The position numbers were made by a program, and so were the translations under genes. DNA of 11,031 nucleotides from the NCBI GenBank assembly GCA_023424235.1, contig JAFAEB010000434.1, positions 1 to 11,031 of the forward strand, written 5' to 3'. This stretch comes from Bacillota bacterium (GTDB lineage Bacteria > Bacillota > Clostridia > Lachnospirales > Lachnospiraceae). Under the pieces are notes generated by a model. That model had not been told where the DNA came from and searched no databases. It saw only the letters and a program-made list of their open reading frames with translations. Shown here piece after piece: positions 1 through 6,213 of this stretch (position 1 is its first letter; each line of letters opens with the position of its first letter).

Positions 1-520
1 CCCTTGGCGTATAATCTTTTCCATAATACGTAATCTTTTCTTTACAAGTTACCTTTTCTACCACACCAATGGATTTGTGTGTTTTTAGTTTAGAAACCAC
101 ATTTGCTAAGTCAAAATCTACATTGCATGTAATCAACCCATTCATGGTTCCCTTTTCTCTTAATAGCTTTGTTAACGCTCTCGTATCGATCCCTTCTATT
201 CCAGGGATATCCCTCTCTTTTAGAAAGTTATTAATACTATCTTCACTGCGAAAGTTACTTCCATATCTTGCAATTTCTCTTACTATAAATCCATCTACCC
301 ATGAATTCTTTGATTCCATATCTTCATAGCATATACCGTAATTTCCTATTAAAGGATAAGTCATAACAACAGCTTGCCCAGCGTAAGATGGGTCTGTTAA
401 TACCTCTAAATATCCTGTCATCGAGGTATTAAATACGATTTCACTAATCATATCCTTGGTTGAACCAAAACTCTTTCCTTCAAATATGCTACCGTCTTCT
501 AGTATTAGAAAAGCTTTCAT
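1..520 (-). CDS. carA: Carbamoyl-phosphate synthase small subunit, N-terminal part (cut by window edge)
   Basis: CarA is the glutamine amidotransferase subunit of carbamoyl-phosphate synthase. It passes ammonia from glutamine to CarB, feeding pyrimidine and arginine synthesis in the cytoplasm. The ATG at 520 is preceded by AGGTGG five bases upstream. The 173 visible codons form the CarA N-terminal domain: MKAFLILEDGSIFEGKSFG at 1-19, the hallmark SMTGYLEVLTDPSYAGQ at 33-49, MTYPLIGNYG at 53-62 and GIDTRALTKLLREKGTMNG at 110-128. The family is usually about 350-380 residues, so the class I amidotransferase domain with its Cys-His-Glu triad lies beyond the left edge and its integrity cannot be judged. 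carB would be expected further downstream. The reading frame is open throughout the visible part. The assignment is by motif recognition and is very secure. Confidence 0.95.
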   Translation of the reverse strand, partial: MKAFLILEDGSIFEGKSFGSTKDMISEIVFNTSMTGYLEVLTDPSYAGQAVVMTYPLIGNYGICYEDMESKNSWVDGFIVREIARYGSNFRSEDSINNFLKERDIPGIEGIDTRALTKLLREKGTMNGLITCNVDFDLANVVSKLKTHKSIGVVEKVTCKEKITYYGKDYTPR

Positions 521-690
521 AACTTCCACCTGTTCCTTTCAAATAAATTAACTTAAAACTTTGAAAAAATGCATCGGCTACAGATCCCCAAATTGTTAAG
601 AGTCTATCATATCTCTTTTTAAAAAGCAATGCTTTTTTTTAAAAATATTATTTTTATACATAACTACTTATATTTATAAGTCACTCCTAT

Positions 691-719
691 ATTATGCATT
701 AGAAATAATAATAAGTCAA
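691..719 (-). promoter_or_regulatory. Candidate proximal carA promoter
   Basis: On the minus strand, TTGACT (719-714) and CATAAT (696-691) are separated by 17 bases, giving a predicted transcript start near 684 and a leader of about 165 nt. A small palindrome (ACTTAT-4-ATAAGT, 666-681) lies immediately downstream, where an operator could sit. This is a pattern match in AT-rich DNA and competes with the distal candidate. Confidence 0.4.
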
Positions 720-763
720 TTATAAAATTTATATTTATTAGTTATTTCTTATATTTATACAAT

Positions 764-792
764 ATCTTACTACAGAATTGTACTCATGTCAA
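764..792 (-). promoter_or_regulatory. Candidate distal carA promoter
   Basis: A perfect -35 box TTGACA (792-787) is followed after exactly 17 bases by TAAGAT (769-764), reading toward carA. The predicted start near 757 would give an untranslated leader of about 237 nt, long enough for RNA-level control. The -35 is full consensus and the -10 matches four of six. Confidence 0.45.
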
Positions 793-883
793 AAGAATTC
801 TTCAATATAGTATCTTAATGAGATATCTTATTTATTCTCAACTTTTAATAGAGTGTAACTTATATCATGCAAATTGTGTGTAT

Positions 884-917
884 ACAAAAAAGATACCTAT
901 TATAAAAATAGATATCT
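884..917 (-). terminator. Possible weak second terminator downstream of the sleC-like gene
   Basis: On the minus strand a 9-bp stem, AGATATCTA pairing with TAGGTATCT with one G-U pair (arms 909-917 and 891-899, 9-nt loop), is followed directly by six T residues (890-885). The stem is AT-rich and weak. It lies just beyond the main terminator and could be a back-up for it. Confidence 0.35.
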
Positions 918-950
918 ATCCTCTGTCTAATAGAATTACTTTATATCTAT

Positions 951-982
951 AAAGAAAAAGCTGCGCCTTATTGACGCAGCTT
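951..982 (-). terminator. Rho-independent terminator of the sleC-like gene
   Basis: A perfect 8-bp stem AAGCTGCG/CGCAGCTT (975-982 with 958-965) closes a 9-nt loop and is followed on the minus strand by a T-rich run (TTTCTTT at 957-951, extending the T residues of the stem). It starts 28 bases after the stop codon of the SleC-like gene. Confidence 0.85.
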
Positions 983-1010
983 AATTATAACATTATCAGT
1001 CATGATTAAC

Positions 1011-2285
1011 TTATCGTAATTCTGCAATCCTACTAACTGCTACATATATCTCAGAGATTTTATACCAGGTTGTAAAATCCACGACGCCTGTAACCGGAAG
1101 ATTGAATACTCGTTGGAATACTCTAACTGCTTCCGCTGTTTGTTGACCAAAAACTCCATCAACTGCAATCTTAGGTATCAGCGTATATACACCAGCAATT
1201 ACGTTTAACTGATCCTGCATTTGTGAAACGCTCTCTCCACGTGACCCGATCGTTAAATTACTTCCTGGCCAAGATGATGGTACACCTGCAACTTCGCTTG
1301 CACTATTAATAAACATATCTTGCCCATAATAATATTTAATAATTCTGCTTGCATCATAACCTTGATCTGCAAGATTTTTGCTTCCCCACTGTGACATCCA
1401 ATTTGGACAAGTTACACGTTGACCATCACAATATTGTGTTAAAATTGGTTGCTTTACATTTGGTCTTGATAAATAATTATTAAAAATATTATCTACTGCA
1501 AGACTTATATTATCAAAAACATTTCTTCCTGCTATCCATTTATGATCAAATGCAGTGGATGATGTTATGGTAAAATTATATCCTTTGTTTCGATACCATT
1601 CTGTATACACACGATTCAGAGTAAAAGACATAATAGCTAAAATATTCGCATATATTGCTGCTTCTGGCCAAGTAGCATAAATTTCACTTGATGCAACATT
1701 TTTTATATAATCTCTATATCGTTCATAATAATTTTGAGCAGTTGAATCTGTAGGAGCCCCATCATGTACGACTACATATTCTGGTACGACAACTCTACTT
1801 AAAACAATTTCACCAGATTCATTAACAGGTTTAATCTCATCTTCAGCAATTTTTGGTGGATATTCATAGTATAATGTATGAGGAGCAATTACAAAAAGCT
1901 CTGCACTCTCTGGTTCATTTGTCTCTGGTAACATCCTAACTGGTTGAATTGCTGTAACATCTGGTAATAGATTGCTTCCATTTACAACAACCGTTTCAAA
2001 TCCAGGAGCAGTTATTTTTAATGTATATTCTGAATATGGTTGTACTGCCGACGGTTCTAGGCTATATTCAATTGGAGGTGCAGGAAGTTCTATTGCTGGG
2101 CTTCTTCCTGATATATCTGTAGTTATTTCTTCAATGGTACTTGTAGGATCTGCTGTATATGAAATTTGAATATTCGCATCTTGTATTGGCCTTGCTCCAG
2201 CTTCTGTCACAACATTGACTTGCATTTTTCCAAATGATTGCGTCTCCATCTGGGCAGGATAAATCCTAAGTTTACTATAATCCAT
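1011..2285 (-). CDS. sleC: SleC-like spore cortex-lytic enzyme (SpoIID-type domain plus peptidoglycan-binding domain)
   Basis: Probable germination enzyme that cleaves spore-cortex peptidoglycan, 424 residues. The layout matches clostridial SleC. An N-terminal beta-rich prodomain spans about 20-118. A SpoIID-like lytic domain spans about 195-322, with SSEIYATWPEAA at 199-210 (Glu201 aligns with the SpoIID catalytic Glu) and MSQWGSKNLADQGYDAS at 297-313. A C-terminal type 1 peptidoglycan-binding domain spans about 345-410. VVPEYVVVHDG at 166-176 resembles the region where SleC is cut to its mature form; that site is inferred. Cys286 and Cys293 flank a conserved segment. There is no signal peptide, which fits a protein packaged in the spore rather than secreted. 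The ATG has AAGGAAA five bases upstream. It lies 72 bp downstream of a polysaccharide deacetylase gene. No csp protease gene is in the window. It could be a SleC paralogue rather than the main germination enzyme. Confidence 0.85.
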   Translation of the reverse strand: MDYSKLRIYPAQMETQSFGKMQVNVVTEAGARPIQDANIQISYTADPTSTIEEITTDISGRSPAIELPAPPIEYSLEPSAVQPYSEYTLKITAPGFETVVVNGSNLLPDVTAIQPVRMLPETNEPESAELFVIAPHTLYYEYPPKIAEDEIKPVNESGEIVLSRVVVPEYVVVHDGAPTDSTAQNYYERYRDYIKNVASSEIYATWPEAAIYANILAIMSFTLNRVYTEWYRNKGYNFTITSSTAFDHKWIAGRNVFDNISLAVDNIFNNYLSRPNVKQPILTQYCDGQRVTCPNWMSQWGSKNLADQGYDASRIIKYYYGQDMFINSASEVAGVPSSWPGSNLTIGSRGESVSQMQDQLNVIAGVYTLIPKIAVDGVFGQQTAEAVRVFQRVFNLPVTGVVDFTTWYKISEIYVAVSRIAELR

Positions 2286-2357
2286 ACTGTTTCCTTATTA
2301 TTGTTATCAATTACAATATATGCGGATATGTTAGTTGTTGTTAATCTGCTAGTGAAG

Positions 2358-3236
2358 CTAATATTTAAAATGATATGGAGCGCTGTTATCTAGGGTATCA
2401 AAGGTATAACCATTCTCCTTAATTATAGTAACAATATCAGGTAATACCTTTGCTGTGTTTTTATTTATGGCTGAGTCATGCATTAAAATGATTGGACTGT
2501 TAAATCGTTCTAAGTCTTTTAGTACATTTTGCTTAATACGTGTTGCACTTGGACTACCAGTAGAATCTTCTGCACTTACATTCCAATCATAAAAGCGAAA
2601 GCCTCTGCGCTCCATTTCGCTTTTTAACTCATTCTTAATTCTTTTATTATAATTATTGGTACTGCCCCAAGGGAAACGAAAAATTGTTGATTTAACCCCT
2701 GTAGATTCATAAATTAACTGATATGCTTTATAAAAGTCTTCTAAATAAGCTTCTACCGATTGATAAATATCTCGGTAGTCATGTGAAAAGGTATGTATTC
2801 CAATTGAATGGCCTTCGTCAATCATTCTCTTTAGATAGTCTACTTTTTCATCCGTTACATTTCCAGCGATGATAAAAAAGGTAGCTTTGGCTTCCTTTTC
2901 TTTTAATGTATCAAGAATTTGATTGGTTACTTTACTTGGCCCATCATCAAAACTTAAATATGCTATTTTTACTTTTTCTACTTGGATAATAGGTTTAATA
3001 CTCTCCACATACAAATCTGGAAATAGCTTCGTATATCGATTCACTCGTTGTTCATAAGCTAACCTATCATATGCCTCATTTTCAGCTTTAACTAACTCCT
3101 GTAGTTCTTTATTCATATTAAGCTCTACTTTATAAACATGGGTATTAGTGGTATAAAAGGATTCCTTAACATATAATCGAATTACTAATACGCATAGTAT
3201 ACAAACTAAGATATAGGTAATAATCTTGTATTTCAT
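2358..3236 (-). CDS. Membrane-anchored polysaccharide (peptidoglycan) deacetylase, NodB fold
   Basis: Predicted metal-dependent de-N-acetylase acting on peptidoglycan sugars outside the membrane, 292 residues. An N-terminal membrane anchor spans about 4-23, followed by a Lys/Glu-rich linker (to about 85) and a NodB domain (about 88-280). All five family motifs are present: SFDDGP at 95-100 (catalytic and metal Asp), HTFSH at 148-152 (metal His pair), RFPWG at 187-191, YDWN at 216-219 and LMHD at 251-254. The SFDDGP form resembles PgdA/PdaC-type enzymes more than B. subtilis PdaA, whose first motif reads differently as I recall. The ATG at 3236 was chosen because AGGAG lies five bases upstream; an in-frame ATG at 3260 would add eight residues and place this site inside the gene. 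It is followed 72 bp later by the SleC-like gene and is probably co-transcribed with it. The exact substrate (GlcNAc or MurNAc) is not shown. Confidence 0.88.
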   Translation of the reverse strand: MKYKIITYILVCILCVLVIRLYVKESFYTTNTHVYKVELNMNKELQELVKAENEAYDRLAYEQRVNRYTKLFPDLYVESIKPIIQVEKVKIAYLSFDDGPSKVTNQILDTLKEKEAKATFFIIAGNVTDEKVDYLKRMIDEGHSIGIHTFSHDYRDIYQSVEAYLEDFYKAYQLIYESTGVKSTIFRFPWGSTNNYNKRIKNELKSEMERRGFRFYDWNVSAEDSTGSPSATRIKQNVLKDLERFNSPIILMHDSAINKNTAKVLPDIVTIIKENGYTFDTLDNSAPYHFKY

Positions 3237-3241
3237 AGAAA

Positions 3242-3246
3242 CTCCT
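3242..3246 (-). promoter_or_regulatory. Ribosome binding site fixing the deacetylase start
   Basis: AGGAG sits five bases before the ATG at 3236 on the minus strand. An upstream in-frame ATG at 3260 lacks a comparable site, so the shorter protein, which begins just before the membrane anchor, is preferred. Confidence 0.75.
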
Positions 3247-3273
3247 ATTTGCATTAACATATCATCCTATCGG

Positions 3274-3315
3274 TAATATGCTTTTATTTATACTATTCAT
3301 ATGCTATATAAGCAA
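3274..3315 (-). promoter_or_regulatory. Candidate promoter(s) for the deacetylase/sleC-like unit
   Basis: Two overlapping patterns occur on the minus strand. A sigma-A-like pair, TTGCTT (3315-3310) and TATAAA (3292-3287), has a 17-base spacer. A sporulation-type pair, GCATA (3304-3300) and CATATTA (3280-3274), fits the sigma-G half-site consensus, but its spacer is 19 bases where about 18 is usual. Either would start the transcript between about 3280 and 3265, ahead of the RBS at 3242. Both lie just downstream of the dehydrogenase terminator, so this unit probably starts here. Confidence 0.45.
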
Positions 3316-3324
3316 AACAATTCA

Positions 3325-3370
3325 TAAAAATAGGGTAGTTCAAATATTAATTATTACTTGCACTACCCTA
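3325..3370 (-). terminator. Rho-independent terminator of the dehydrogenase gene
   Basis: A perfect 9-bp stem TAGGGTAGT/ACTACCCTA (3362-3370 with 3331-3339) encloses an AT-rich 22-nt loop. It is followed on the minus strand by TTTTTAT (3330-3324). It begins 13 bases after the dehydrogenase stop codon. Confidence 0.75.
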
Positions 3371-3382
3371 TGTCTACTTTCA

Positions 3383-4483
3383 TTACCTTGTATAACTTGG
3401 AGTTATACGTATTATCCGATCGTCAACAAATAGATTAGGTGATCCTCTACCATCCCTATTATTTGTTAGTAAATAAATAGATCCATCTCTTCCATAAAAG
3501 ACATCACGTAACCTACCAAACTGATTTTGAAACAAGTAATCAATACTGCTTACATAAGTACCATCATCACTTAAAGATAACATTAGTAGTTGGCTACTTC
3601 TTAAACATGCGACCAATAACTTATTTGTCCAAAACTCATTGTCAACATATGCAATTCCTGAAGGTGCCCAAGTAGCATTTCCACTATGAACCATAGGTGG
3701 AATTACATTTAAATTCTCTCCTATTTCGCCTCCTTCAACATATGGCCATCCATAGTAGCCACCTGGAACGATTAAGTTAATCTCATCATAAGCTATTTGA
3801 CCATGTTCAGATGCATACATAATATCGCCATTCCATGCTAATCCTTGAGGATTTCGATGCCCATAACTATAAATTGGTGAATCCCCAAATGGATTGTCAG
3901 ATGGTATGCTACCATCTAAATTTATTCTTAGTATTTTCCCAGCTAAACTATTCAAATCACTTGCTGCATCTCTATTACCTGCATCCCCAGTTGTAATATA
4001 TAGTTTATTATCTGGCCCAATTTTAATTCTACCTCCATTATGAATCTGATTTCCTGGTAAATAGTCTAGTAATATCTTATCCATAACAGCTTTATCGTTC
4101 GCTTCAACTAATCGGACCACTCGGTTATATAATTGCCCTCCTTTACGAAATGAGTAGAAAATATAGATATAATGATTCTGACTAAAATCTTTATCAAGTG
4201 CAATACCTAAAAGTCCACCTTCTCCTTGACTTACAAATGGTGCTTCTAAGGTAATTAGTGGCTCAGCTAGTAATTCATTATTACGTATTATTCTTATGCT
4301 TCCATTCCGAAGTGTGACATAGATTGTTCCATCTTCGCTCATATCCATAGACCATGGTACCAAAAGATTCTGGGCTACTATTTCAGTTTCAAAATTTAAT
4401 TCGCCCATAGAAGATAAACGAACGCTTACATCCCCATAATAATAAATCGGAAATCGTCTATTATAAGCCCTAAGTAGATTCAT
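3383..4483 (-). CDS. PQQ-type aldose/sorbosone dehydrogenase homologue (GSDH family), no signal peptide
   Basis: A six-bladed beta-propeller protein of 366 residues in the glucose/sorbosone dehydrogenase family (soluble PQQ glucose dehydrogenase, E. coli YliI/Asd), which oxidises aldoses in known members. Conserved landmarks are PWSMDMSEDGTIYVTLRNG (43-61), QGEGGLLGIALDKDF (86-100), NQIHNGGRIKIGPD (145-158) with the candidate catalytic His148, TGDAGN (165-170), GHRNPQGLAW (208-217) with Arg210, YYGWPYVEGG (243-252) and TWAPSGIAY (271-279). The ATG at 4483 has GGAG six bases upstream. A longer frame from a TTG at 4495 would overlap that site and is rejected. Relatives are usually exported, yet the N-terminus here has no hydrophobic signal and an in-frame stop lies upstream. 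The gene is monocistronic and divergent from the DUF3877-like gene. I saw no convincing promoter for it. Family membership is firm; PQQ use and substrate are inferred. Confidence 0.85.
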   Translation of the reverse strand: MNLLRAYNRRFPIYYYGDVSVRLSSMGELNFETEIVAQNLLVPWSMDMSEDGTIYVTLRNGSIRIIRNNELLAEPLITLEAPFVSQGEGGLLGIALDKDFSQNHYIYIFYSFRKGGQLYNRVVRLVEANDKAVMDKILLDYLPGNQIHNGGRIKIGPDNKLYITTGDAGNRDAASDLNSLAGKILRINLDGSIPSDNPFGDSPIYSYGHRNPQGLAWNGDIMYASEHGQIAYDEINLIVPGGYYGWPYVEGGEIGENLNVIPPMVHSGNATWAPSGIAYVDNEFWTNKLLVACLRSSQLLMLSLSDDGTYVSSIDYLFQNQFGRLRDVFYGRDGSIYLLTNNRDGRGSPNLFVDDRIIRITPSYTR

Positions 4484-4489
4484 ATAAAG

Positions 4490-4493
4490 CTCC
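4490..4493 (-). promoter_or_regulatory. Ribosome binding site fixing the dehydrogenase start
   Basis: GGAG (in the context ATTGGAGC) lies six bases before the ATG at 4483. It would fall at the alternative TTG start at 4495, which argues for the shorter protein. Confidence 0.7.
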
Positions 4494-4629
4494 AATTCAT
4501 GTGATTTAATATATTCTATGTTTTTTTAGTCCTATGTGATTCCTATTGTATCAATATTCTTTTACAATCCCGCAATTTATATATTCCAAAGTCTTTGTTA
4601 TTAAAGTAATCGTTTTTTAGGATATTAAT

Positions 4630-4658
4630 TTGACTAAATACTTACAATGTATTAGAAT
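4630..4658 (+). promoter_or_regulatory. Sigma-A-type promoter of the DUF3877-like gene
   Basis: TTGACT (4630-4635) and TAGAAT (4653-4658) are separated by 17 bases. The predicted start near 4665 gives a leader of about 30 nt, with TTGGAGG (4684-4690) placed four bases before the ATG. Each box matches five of six consensus positions. Confidence 0.7.
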
Positions 4659-4694
4659 ACTAAAGATAAAGAAATACAGCTAATTGGAGGCTTT

Positions 4695-5243
4695 ATGGAT
4701 CAATTTTATAAATTAGAGCAAAATGTATCACAGGCTATTTATGAAGGCTTACTTAAATTAGGCTCTTCTGGTAAAGAAGATTTTTCTATATATTATGATC
4801 TTGACTTATTAAATCATTTATTAAATACAGATTTTGAGTTAAATGAAGAATGTTATCCATCTTTAAAGGAGTTTAAAAGCTACATGGAGAAACGTTCAAA
4901 ATATCTTACTATTCATCTAGAAAAAAATCGTTTTAAATTTACTGTTAATAGTGATGGTATTGAAACCATTAAAAAACAATATGAAAACAATTATTTCTTA
5001 AGAGATTTAATCAATTTAGTTAAAGGACCTACTTTTACTTTAGATGATGTGCTTACAATATTTAGAAAGTATGACCAAGATTATATATGCGAAGCATCAA
5101 AAAATCCAGAGTTTCAATATGTTATCTATTTTAAAGATCAAATGATTGACCCATATCGCTACTGCTTTTCATTTGATGCGGTTGGAGGATACTATCATCG
5201 TTTACTGGAATACGATTATAATAAAACCCTAGAAGAAAAATAA
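4695..5243 (+). CDS. DUF3877-like protein of unknown function
   Basis: A 182-residue soluble, acidic protein with no signal peptide and no membrane segment. It resembles, from memory, the uncharacterised DUF3877 family seen mainly in Lachnospiraceae, and its length fits. The N-terminal half is probably helical (about 5-45, with IYYDLDLLNHLLN at 32-44). A middle segment, about 68-90, looks like beta strands. The C-terminal half has conserved-looking aromatics (PYRYCFSFDAVGGYYHRLL at 153-171). Cysteines at 53, 132 and 157 show no metal-binding spacing. It is the only plus-strand gene in the window and has its own promoter (4630-4658), strong RBS GGAGG and terminator (5267-5320), so it is transcribed alone. 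No neighbour suggests a role. The reality of the gene is very secure; the family name is moderately so. Confidence 0.8.
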   Translation: MDQFYKLEQNVSQAIYEGLLKLGSSGKEDFSIYYDLDLLNHLLNTDFELNEECYPSLKEFKSYMEKRSKYLTIHLEKNRFKFTVNSDGIETIKKQYENNYFLRDLINLVKGPTFTLDDVLTIFRKYDQDYICEASKNPEFQYVIYFKDQMIDPYRYCFSFDAVGGYYHRLLEYDYNKTLEEK

Positions 5244-5266
5244 TAATATGATATTAAAAGATGATT

Positions 5267-5320
5267 AAAGCTTCCTCTAATACATGAATAATGACTGTAT
5301 TATTAAGGAAGCTTTTTATT
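5267..5320 (+). terminator. Strong terminator of the DUF3877-like gene, possibly bidirectional
   Basis: The outer stem AAAGCTTCCT/AGGAAGCTTT (5267-5276 with 5306-5315) continues into an inner stem TAATACA/TGTATTA (5278-5284 with 5296-5302), with small bulges between. TTTTTATT follows on the plus strand. The structure also lies 88 bases beyond the stop codon of the convergent MgtC-family gene. On the minus strand it is followed by a poorer T-rich tail, so it may weakly stop that transcript too. Confidence 0.85.
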
Positions 5321-5403
5321 TACTTTAAGACTTAATATTTAGTTCTTACTATCATAGAATATTGAAATTAATGAAGCCGTATAATTAAGGTATGCCTATA
5401 TTC

Positions 5404-6096
5404 TTAACTGATTTCTTCAACTTTAAGTACTTCTTCAATACCACCTATTAATGCAATTAATTTTGCATGATCATGCTTTTCCTTTTGTTTTAATGTAATA
5501 AAAAGACCAATTACATTGTCTTGTTTCATTTTACTAATTTCCACATTATTAATATCAATGTGATATTTTTTTGCAAAGTCATATAACGTATTAATGCCAT
5601 TAACCGTTTCTACTTCTATATATAAATCAACTAATTTCGTTTTTGACATAACAAAATCATCAAATCGATGCAATACTGTCATACTACCAAAAATAAATGC
5701 ACAGCCAAGTAAAGCACCCTCATAAAATCCAATTCCAATGGCAAGCCCCATGCAAGCAGAAGCCCATAAGCCTGCTGCAGTTGTTAATCCTTTTACTTGC
5801 TGCTTTCCAGTAATTAAAATCGTTCCAGCTCCTAAAAAACCGATACCACTAATAACTTGAGCTCCAAGTCTTGTTGGGTCAGCACTGTAGTGCATTACAT
5901 CAATTATATATTGATTCGTTATCATAACCAAAGCAGATCCAATACATACTAAAATATGTGTACGAAACCCAGCAGGCCTACGTTTTTTTCCTCTATCATA
6001 GCCAATAAGTCCACCACATAAAATAGCAAGGATTAATCTTACTATTATTGATAAGTAATTTATTTCTCTTAAATTAATCATAGCTACTTCTAACAT
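5404..6096 (-). CDS. MgtC/SapB-family inner membrane protein
   Basis: A 230-residue membrane protein of the MgtC/SapB family. Members help cells cope with low magnesium or control ATP synthase, but the role of most Gram-positive ones is unknown. About five membrane segments lie between residues 15 and 142. Family signatures are GGLIGYDRGKKRRPAGFRTH (28-47), DPTRLGAQVISGIGFLGAGT (73-92) and VKGLTTAAGLWASACMGLA (101-119). The C-terminal part, about 155-228, is soluble and resembles the ACT-like domain of full-length MgtC proteins. The ATG at 6096 is preceded by AAGGGAG seven bases upstream; an ATG five codons later lacks such a site. It sits 117 bp downstream of the ABC permease gene, with two hairpins in the gap, and may be a separate unit or read-through. 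I saw no strong promoter directly before it. Confidence 0.9.
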   Translation of the reverse strand: MLEVAMINLREINYLSIIVRLILAILCGGLIGYDRGKKRRPAGFRTHILVCIGSALVMITNQYIIDVMHYSADPTRLGAQVISGIGFLGAGTILITGKQQVKGLTTAAGLWASACMGLAIGIGFYEGALLGCAFIFGSMTVLHRFDDFVMSKTKLVDLYIEVETVNGINTLYDFAKKYHIDINNVEISKMKQDNVIGLFITLKQKEKHDHAKLIALIGGIEEVLKVEEIS

Positions 6097-6137
6097 AACA
6101 ATTCTCCCTTCGGTACTTAGTAAAACACCCTTATAAC

Positions 6138-6155
6138 GTGCGCAGTAAGGCGCAC
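6138..6155 (-). repeat. GC-rich perfect hairpin upstream of the MgtC-family gene
   Basis: GTGCGC and GCGCAC form a perfect 6-bp inverted repeat around a 6-nt loop, unusually GC-rich for this window. It lies 42-59 bases before the MgtC-family start, next to the -10-like TTATAA (6131-6136). It could be an operator or an RNA hairpin. No T-run follows, so it is not a standard terminator. Confidence 0.5.
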
Positions 6156-6162
6156 TGTGATA

Positions 6163-6199
6163 ACAAGGAAGAGCGTGATATCAATCACACCCTTCTTGT
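6163..6199 (-). repeat. Long imperfect hairpin after the ABC permease gene
   Basis: On the minus strand 16 bases, starting ACAAGAAGGG, pair with the arm ending CTTCCTTGT around a TGAT loop, with one bulged C and two G-U pairs. It starts 14 bases after the permease stop. It may stabilise the 3' end of the ABC mRNA or structure the mgtC leader. No T-run follows it. Confidence 0.55.
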
Positions 6200-6213
6200 A
6201 ATAAGCTAAACAA

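Larger units (their letters stand above)
521..1010. other. Gene-free stretch between sleC-like gene and carA
   Basis: About 490 bases without a credible gene and very AT-rich. Reading toward carA on the minus strand, it holds the sleC terminator (951-982), a weaker second hairpin (884-917), two candidate sigma-A promoters (764-792 and 691-719) and a leader of about 160-240 nt. The leader contains a 6-bp hairpin (666-681) and a short inverted repeat built on AAAAAGC/GCTTTTT around 619-640. I looked for a PyrR-type RNA site, a T-box and a leader terminator in front of carA and found none that is convincing. Confidence 0.6.

Noticed and set aside
69..329. Plus-strand open frame of 86 codons
   Set aside because: It lies antisense to carA, whose conserved protein sequence fills the minus strand here, and has no RBS or recognisable product.
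521..757. PyrR attenuator or T-box in front of carA
   Set aside because: I found neither the conserved PyrR-binding or T-box sequences nor a leader terminator with a T-run before the carA start.
2286..2357. Sigma-E-like -10 (CATATATT) just upstream of the SleC-like gene
   Set aside because: No matching -35 element lies at the right distance; transcription from upstream of the deacetylase explains the gene better.
4484..4495. TTG start at 4495 for the dehydrogenase
   Set aside because: It would place the start on the GGAG that serves the ATG at 4483, and it has no RBS of its own.
6163..6199. Hairpin after the ABC permease as a rho-independent terminator
   Set aside because: The stem is strong, but no T-run follows on the minus strand, so it is listed as a hairpin only.
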